Positions 45,601 through 51,600 of a stretch of 64,000 nucleotides of DNA are shown here, in pieces. Below the pieces are notes generated by a model, which worked only from the letters and a program-made list of their open reading frames with translations, did not search any database and was not told where the DNA came from. Source of the stretch: Nocardia vaccinii NBRC 15922 (GTDB lineage: Bacteria; Actinomycetota; Actinomycetes; Mycobacteriales; Mycobacteriaceae); assembly GCF_001613305.1 (NCBI RefSeq), contig NZ_BDCC01000035.1, positions 124,001 through 188,000 on the forward strand, in the 5' to 3' direction. A program made the translations under genes and the position numbers. How positions within the stretch are numbered: position 1 is the stretch's first letter; each line of letters begins with the position of its first letter.

Positions 45601-48600
45601 CGGCGGTAGGACAATTCCCGCACCGCCAGCAGGACTTCGAACGGCGTACCCGGACCCAACCTCGTGTGCAGTTCGGCCAAGGTTCGCGGCCGGTCGAACA
45701 CCTCCGGGAGCCGGTCCAGCACCCGACGCACCTCGGTGGCGGGGTCGAGCGCGGGGCGATGCGGTCGCGCCGAATTCGCCACCCGGCTCCGGGCCACGGT
45801 AAGTGCGTCGCCGAGGCGATCGGCTTCCGTTCGGGCAGCGTGGAATTCGTGCGCCGCGTCCGCCAGCTCCCGAACGTCCCGTAGCCATTGCCCAGCGAGA
45901 TCCGAACGTTTGGTGCGGCTCTGCAGATATTCGATGGTCTCGTCCAGGGTCCGCACGTATCCCGGGTCCTGCGGATCGGTCGGCTCGCCGGGTGCGCGAC
46001 GCGGGCGCAGCTCCGCGTCGGACAGGCGGATACCGGTGGGCGCGCTCGGAGGTTCGCGGCCCGGCCCCGCCTGGTCGATACGTTCGCGGGCCGCGGTCAG
46101 CTTCGCCTGCGCCGCACCGAGGCGCGTGATCGCGTGCGCGTGGTCCTGTTCCAGCTGATCGGCCACGGCCTGCCGGGCCGGTACGCCGTCCGGTCGCACG
46201 TCGACGTCGCCGCGGATGGCGTCGGTGAGTTCGCGGCCGGCCCGCGCGGCCGCGGCGTCGGCCTTCCACTGCTGACGCGCCGCGGCGGCCAGGTCGTCGA
46301 CCGCGCTGTGCCAGGCATCGGCCAGATCGGCGCGCTTGGTGCGGCTGTAGAGGTAGTCGAGCGTCTCCGCCAGCGTCCTGGCGTACTCCGGGTGATCCGG
46401 ATCGGCCGGCTCACCCGGCAGCCTGCGCGGGCGCAGTTCGTGGGGCGTGATACCGACCGTGCCGCCGCGAGCGGGCCCCTCCGGGCCGCGACCGAGCCGG
46501 TTCACCCGCTGCCGGGCGGCCTCGACGGCCGCGTGCGCCGCGATTCGCGAGCGTTCGGCGGCGTCGCGGACCCCCACCAGGCGCTCCACCTCGGCCGCGG
46601 CACTGGACTGACCGATCCGCGACTGCGTGGCGGACGATCGCATGACGTACCGCACGATCCACCGCAGCGGGTGCATCGGATGGCCCTTCCTGTCGAAAAG
46701 CACCGCGTGGGTATTGCGGAGTTCGACCGGCACCGTCGGCGGATAGCCCTGCACCGTGCCGGTGGACGGATCCCGCACCACGATCCGGCCGTGCTCATTC
46801 ACCAGCACGTAGGCGTGCGCACCGGGCTGCCGCCTCGACGAGTCGGCGTATTCGTCGACGACGAGCGCGATCGCGCCGTTTCCCTTCTTGCGCAACATGG
46901 CGGCGATCGCGTCGTGACCACCGGGGAACTTGCGGAGTCGGCCGCCGGCGGCCAGTTGGAGCTCCCGCCTGGTGACCCCCTCCGAACCCACCTCACGATC
47001 GAAGGGCCGGATGAATCTGCTACCGGTCAGCTCGCGAATCAGCTTCAGCGCCAGCGGGGCACACCTACCACGGTTCGTATTCTGCTGCGGCGCTCGAGCT
47101 CTCGTCTCCGGTGTGGCTTCATCCGATTGTCGCGCGGTCGGTTTCGAGGTGGAACCGTCGGAGTTCGGCACTCGCCTCGATCGGGCCTCCGACGCGGCGA
47201 CCGGATGCCCGGACGTCACGACGGCAACCGGGCCGGTATCCGAATCCGTTCTCGCCGAATTCTTTTCAGCGTCCCGGTGGGAGTCCACCACCTCTTCGCC
47301 GGAACGATTCGGCAAACGATCCTGTGCCGCGACAGGTTCGGCCGCCACCTTCGCCTCCGGCGCGACATCCGACTCCATCGCGCGTTCGGCCACCGACCCG
47401 GCCATCTGTCCCACTCGGATATCGCCGGTCGAGTCCCCTTCCCGGGCAACCGGACTCCCTCGATCCGCACCGCTCCCCGCCCGACTACCGGAGTCCGGGA
47501 TTCGCTCAGCCCCGGAATCCGCCACACGCCCTGGCCGATCCCCCCGAGATGGATCGGCGACCACGGTATCCGGGGTATCCATTCGCGGCACAGCGGTTTC
47601 GGGATCACCGAACCGCTCGCCGTCGACCCGCTCATCCGCATCGTCGACCGGAACGATCCCGCGCGCAGGCAATCCTTGTCGACCGGTGCCCACCGCAGGC
47701 GTCGAATCACCCTCCACAGCAGGATTGTTCGCGGCATCATCCGCACGAGCCGGATCCCCCGCCGCATCGCTCACGCCACCGTCCGCAGCCGACGGCGGTG
47801 TTCGCTCCGCCACCGGCGACTGCTCACCGTCAGCCGCGGGTGACCGCTCCCCACTCGCCGCAGGCGAATGTTCGGCAGTCGAGTCAGCCGAATGTTCGAT
47901 CACCGCAGGCGAATTCTCACCACTCGCCGCAGGCGAACGATCGCCGGACACGGCGGGTGGATGCTCGGCAGCCGACGCGGCCGAACGATCACCGGACACC
48001 GCGGGCGAACGCTCACCGCCCGCAACGTGCGAACCCTCACCGGCCGGCGCGGGCGAACGATCGGCAGCCACCGCGGGCGAACGCTCACCCGTGGCGGGCG
48101 GATTTTCCTCAGCACCCGCAGGCGGGCGCTCACCAGGTTCGGCCCCCACTCCCCTCTCATGCGTCGGCATGGGTGCGCTGCCGGCGCCGGGCGGGGCGCG
48201 GGTCAGGCCCAGGCGCGCGGCGGCGGCGTCCTGCAGCGGCTCGACCATGTCCCGGAGCTGCTGTTCCGCGGCGACGCGCATATCGTTCGCCGGCGCGACG
48301 AGGCCGTCCGCGTCGTGGGAGCCGATCGACCGCGAGTATCGGACGACCACATGTTGGACTTCCGGATTCGCGCTCAAAGCGTAGAGGTCGTCCTCGGGCG
48401 AGGTGTAATACTGCACGGTGCCGCGCTGCCCGGCCCGCGCGGCCCGGTTCTCGGCCTGGATGTCGATATCGTGCGAGGTGCCGGAGTGGCCGGTGACGAT
48501 GACGTGCAGGCCGCCCCTCGCGTTCATGTCCTTCCCGATCGGGATGTCCACACCGCGCGCGCCCTGCATGTTGATGATGAGGATCTTGCCCTCTCTGCCC

Positions 48601-51600
48601 GCCTCGTCGAAGATCTCCTGCAACCGCGCCTCGGCGTGCACACCTTGCTCGGCTACCCAGGTGGCATCGACCGCGACGTGCTCGACCGCGGTACCATCGG
48701 TGAGTTCCGTTACGCGAGTGGACAATTCGCCGACGATGTCGTTGCGGTGCGCCAGGATGAGCTGCGGCCGACCCGACTCGTGATTATCGACGATGTCCTT
48801 GGCGATCCGGTCCAGCTTCGTGGCCTCGTCGGGCGATACGTCATCCGCGCCGTGGATCAGCTTGGACGCCTCGTGCCGCGGAATCTCCGTGACGCCGATC
48901 CCGTAATCGTGCTGCAGCGGCCCGGAAACGCCTTCCGCCGTGCCCGAGGCGCCGGTCTTGGCCTCGTAGTGGTCGTTGATCAGCTCCTTCGCGCTCAGCT
49001 CGTTGGTGCTGCCCGGATCGTCGCGGATCCGCAGTCCGTGCTCGGCCTCGATGGCCTGTGCGAGGCCGCCGTTCCAGCGACTCTCGGTCGAGGTCTCCGG
49101 ATCGAACATCACCTTGTGGGTGGTCTGATCGATGATCAGCACCCGACCGTCGGCGATGATGAAATGGACCTTGTTCCGGTACTCCCACTTGGCCGCCGCG
49201 GCCATGTTCAACCGGCGAAGCTCCTGCTCGGACAGCTCGCGACCGAGCGATTCCTCGAGCTTGGCCCGACCCTGCTCGGTCAGCACGGCGGGGCCGCCCT
49301 TCTGACCGGGTTGCCGGCCGAAATCGGCCTCGGTCAGCACGCGGTGACCCGAATCATCCTCGGCCAGACTGTTATCGAGCATGTCGCGCGCCCCGACCAC
49401 CTCTTCCACCACATGCGGCGGCGCACTCTCGCCGGCGCCCTCGGACAGGATGTAGGTGGTGTTCGCGTGCACGAGCGCCTCGTCGATCTCATCGATGGCG
49501 ACGCGCTTTCCGGGCGGAATATTGCCGCGCAGATGACCGAAGCCGACATCCTCCATGGTGCCGATGTAGATCGTGGGCCGGCCCTCGGCGGGCTCGGTGT
49601 AGGCATGGTCCGCATCCATCCGCACGATGTCGAAACCCATGTTGCCCAATGTCTTCAGATACCGATCGACCTCACGATTGGCCAGATTGTCGCGCGTGGT
49701 CAGCACCTGGACCGCGCCGTGCTCCACCGCATCGATGGTGGCGCCGGCCAGGAACACGAACGACTTGCCCTCGCCGGCGTCCATGTTGATCGCGCCGTCC
49801 CGGATCGCAAGAGTCGCCATGACCTGCGTTTCGCGCAGCACGATATCGCCGTCCGGTGAGGCCTGCCGGATCGCCTCGATCACCGCGGCGAGCTTGTCGG
49901 CCTCCGAACCCGATTCCAGCTCGTGCCGCAAGGCATCCGGTGCGGCATCCTTCAACTGCAGATGTTCCGGGATATCCGGGTCGGTTCTGGCGTGGTAGTA
50001 GTCCAGCGCCGCCTTCCCCGCCGCCCGGTACGCCTTCGTCAACTCCTCGCCGCGGACGCCCTGGGCATGCGCGGTCTGCGCGGCGGCCACCAGTTCGTCG
50101 GTCGCCTCGTGCAGTACCTCCGCGTGATCGGCCAGCGCGGCGTGGTACTCGTCCCGGGCGGCGTCCGGCTCGCCGTGCGGACGCGAGGTCGAATCGTCGC
50201 CCGATCCGTGATCGGGGTGCGCGGCATCGTGCGCCTGCTGCGCCCGCTGAAGAGCCTGCCGCGCCTCGTCGACGCGACGTTGCGATTCGTCCATCCGCTC
50301 GCGCTGCCGCTGCTGTTCGGCCGCGGCGCGGTCCTCGGCCTCGGCGATCTGTCTCCCGGACCGTTCGGGAGGTGTCGCGGCCTTGTCGCCGTCGCGGGCG
50401 GGCGCCGAATCATTCTGCGCTCGTTCGGAATCACGTTCACCCGACGTCCGGCCGCTGTCGTGCGCCGCACCGCCGCGCGCCCGGACCGGCGGCTGGTGCT
50501 CGCCTGCCTCGGCCTCACCCGAACGTGCCCGCTCCTGCGCTCCCGCCCCATCCGAGCCGCGAGAACGTTCCGAAACAGGCTGTGCCGCAGCCTCTTTACC
50601 GCCCTCGACCTCGGGCGAACGTCCGGCCGGAGCGGCCTCGGCCGTTCGCGACGCCCGCACTCCCGATTCGGCGCCCGGACGCGCACCGTCCGCACCGGCC
50701 CGTGCGCGCGGAGCGTCGCTCGACGGAGTCCGCGATCCGGGCGAGTCGCCGACCCTACTGGCGTTCCGGCCCTCCGGACGGCTCGTACCCTCGGTGCCCG
50801 CAGCTGCGCCGGAACGCGCGGAGGACGCGTTCGCGGCGGGTGCGCGGGCGTCGCCCACCGGGGAGGATTGCGCCGGTGTGGACCGGACGTCACCGGGCGC
50901 GGCCGGGCCCGAACGGGAACTCTCCCCGCCGACCGGGGCGTCCGCCCGCGCAGCGGGCGTCGTGGACGCACCCGAGGGGTCCGACGTCACCGGCGCCGAC
51001 GTCGTCGTGGCGTTGCCGCCCGCCTCGACCGGCGGGGCGGCGCCATCGGATTCCGTTCGCGTACCGGCGATTCCGTCCGAATCGCGCTGCGACTGCGATA
51101 CCGCGGCGGATTCGCTGTGCGAGACCGCATCCCCACCGGTTCGCCCGCCCGCCTCGGAAACATCGCCGTCGGAACCGGTCGAACGAACCCCGTTCGCATC
51201 GGAATGCACACCGGCACCGGGTGTTTCGGTCGCCGAACGCGGCGACTGGGAGGTCGTCTGCTCCGGGCGCGCGGTCTCGCTCCCGCCACCCGACTGGTGG
51301 TTGCCGTCGACCGACTGCGAGGTCCCGGCCGCGCGAACCGGCGTATCACTGGGCGAATCCACGGCTGCGGCACGGCTGTTCGGCAATTGCCGACCGGCGC
51401 TCTGATCGCCGCCGCCACCGTGCTCCTGGACGGGAGTACCGGTGCGCTCACCGGGCACACCCGAATCGTTCACCACGAGTGGCGTACTGCCGTCCGGCAC
51501 GTTCATGTCCCGTGCGGCGCCGATGTACATATCCGGCGCAGTCGGCGTCTTCCAGAAGCTGCTGTTGGTGTAATACCGGTCCGCCAGAGCGTGATTCGCG

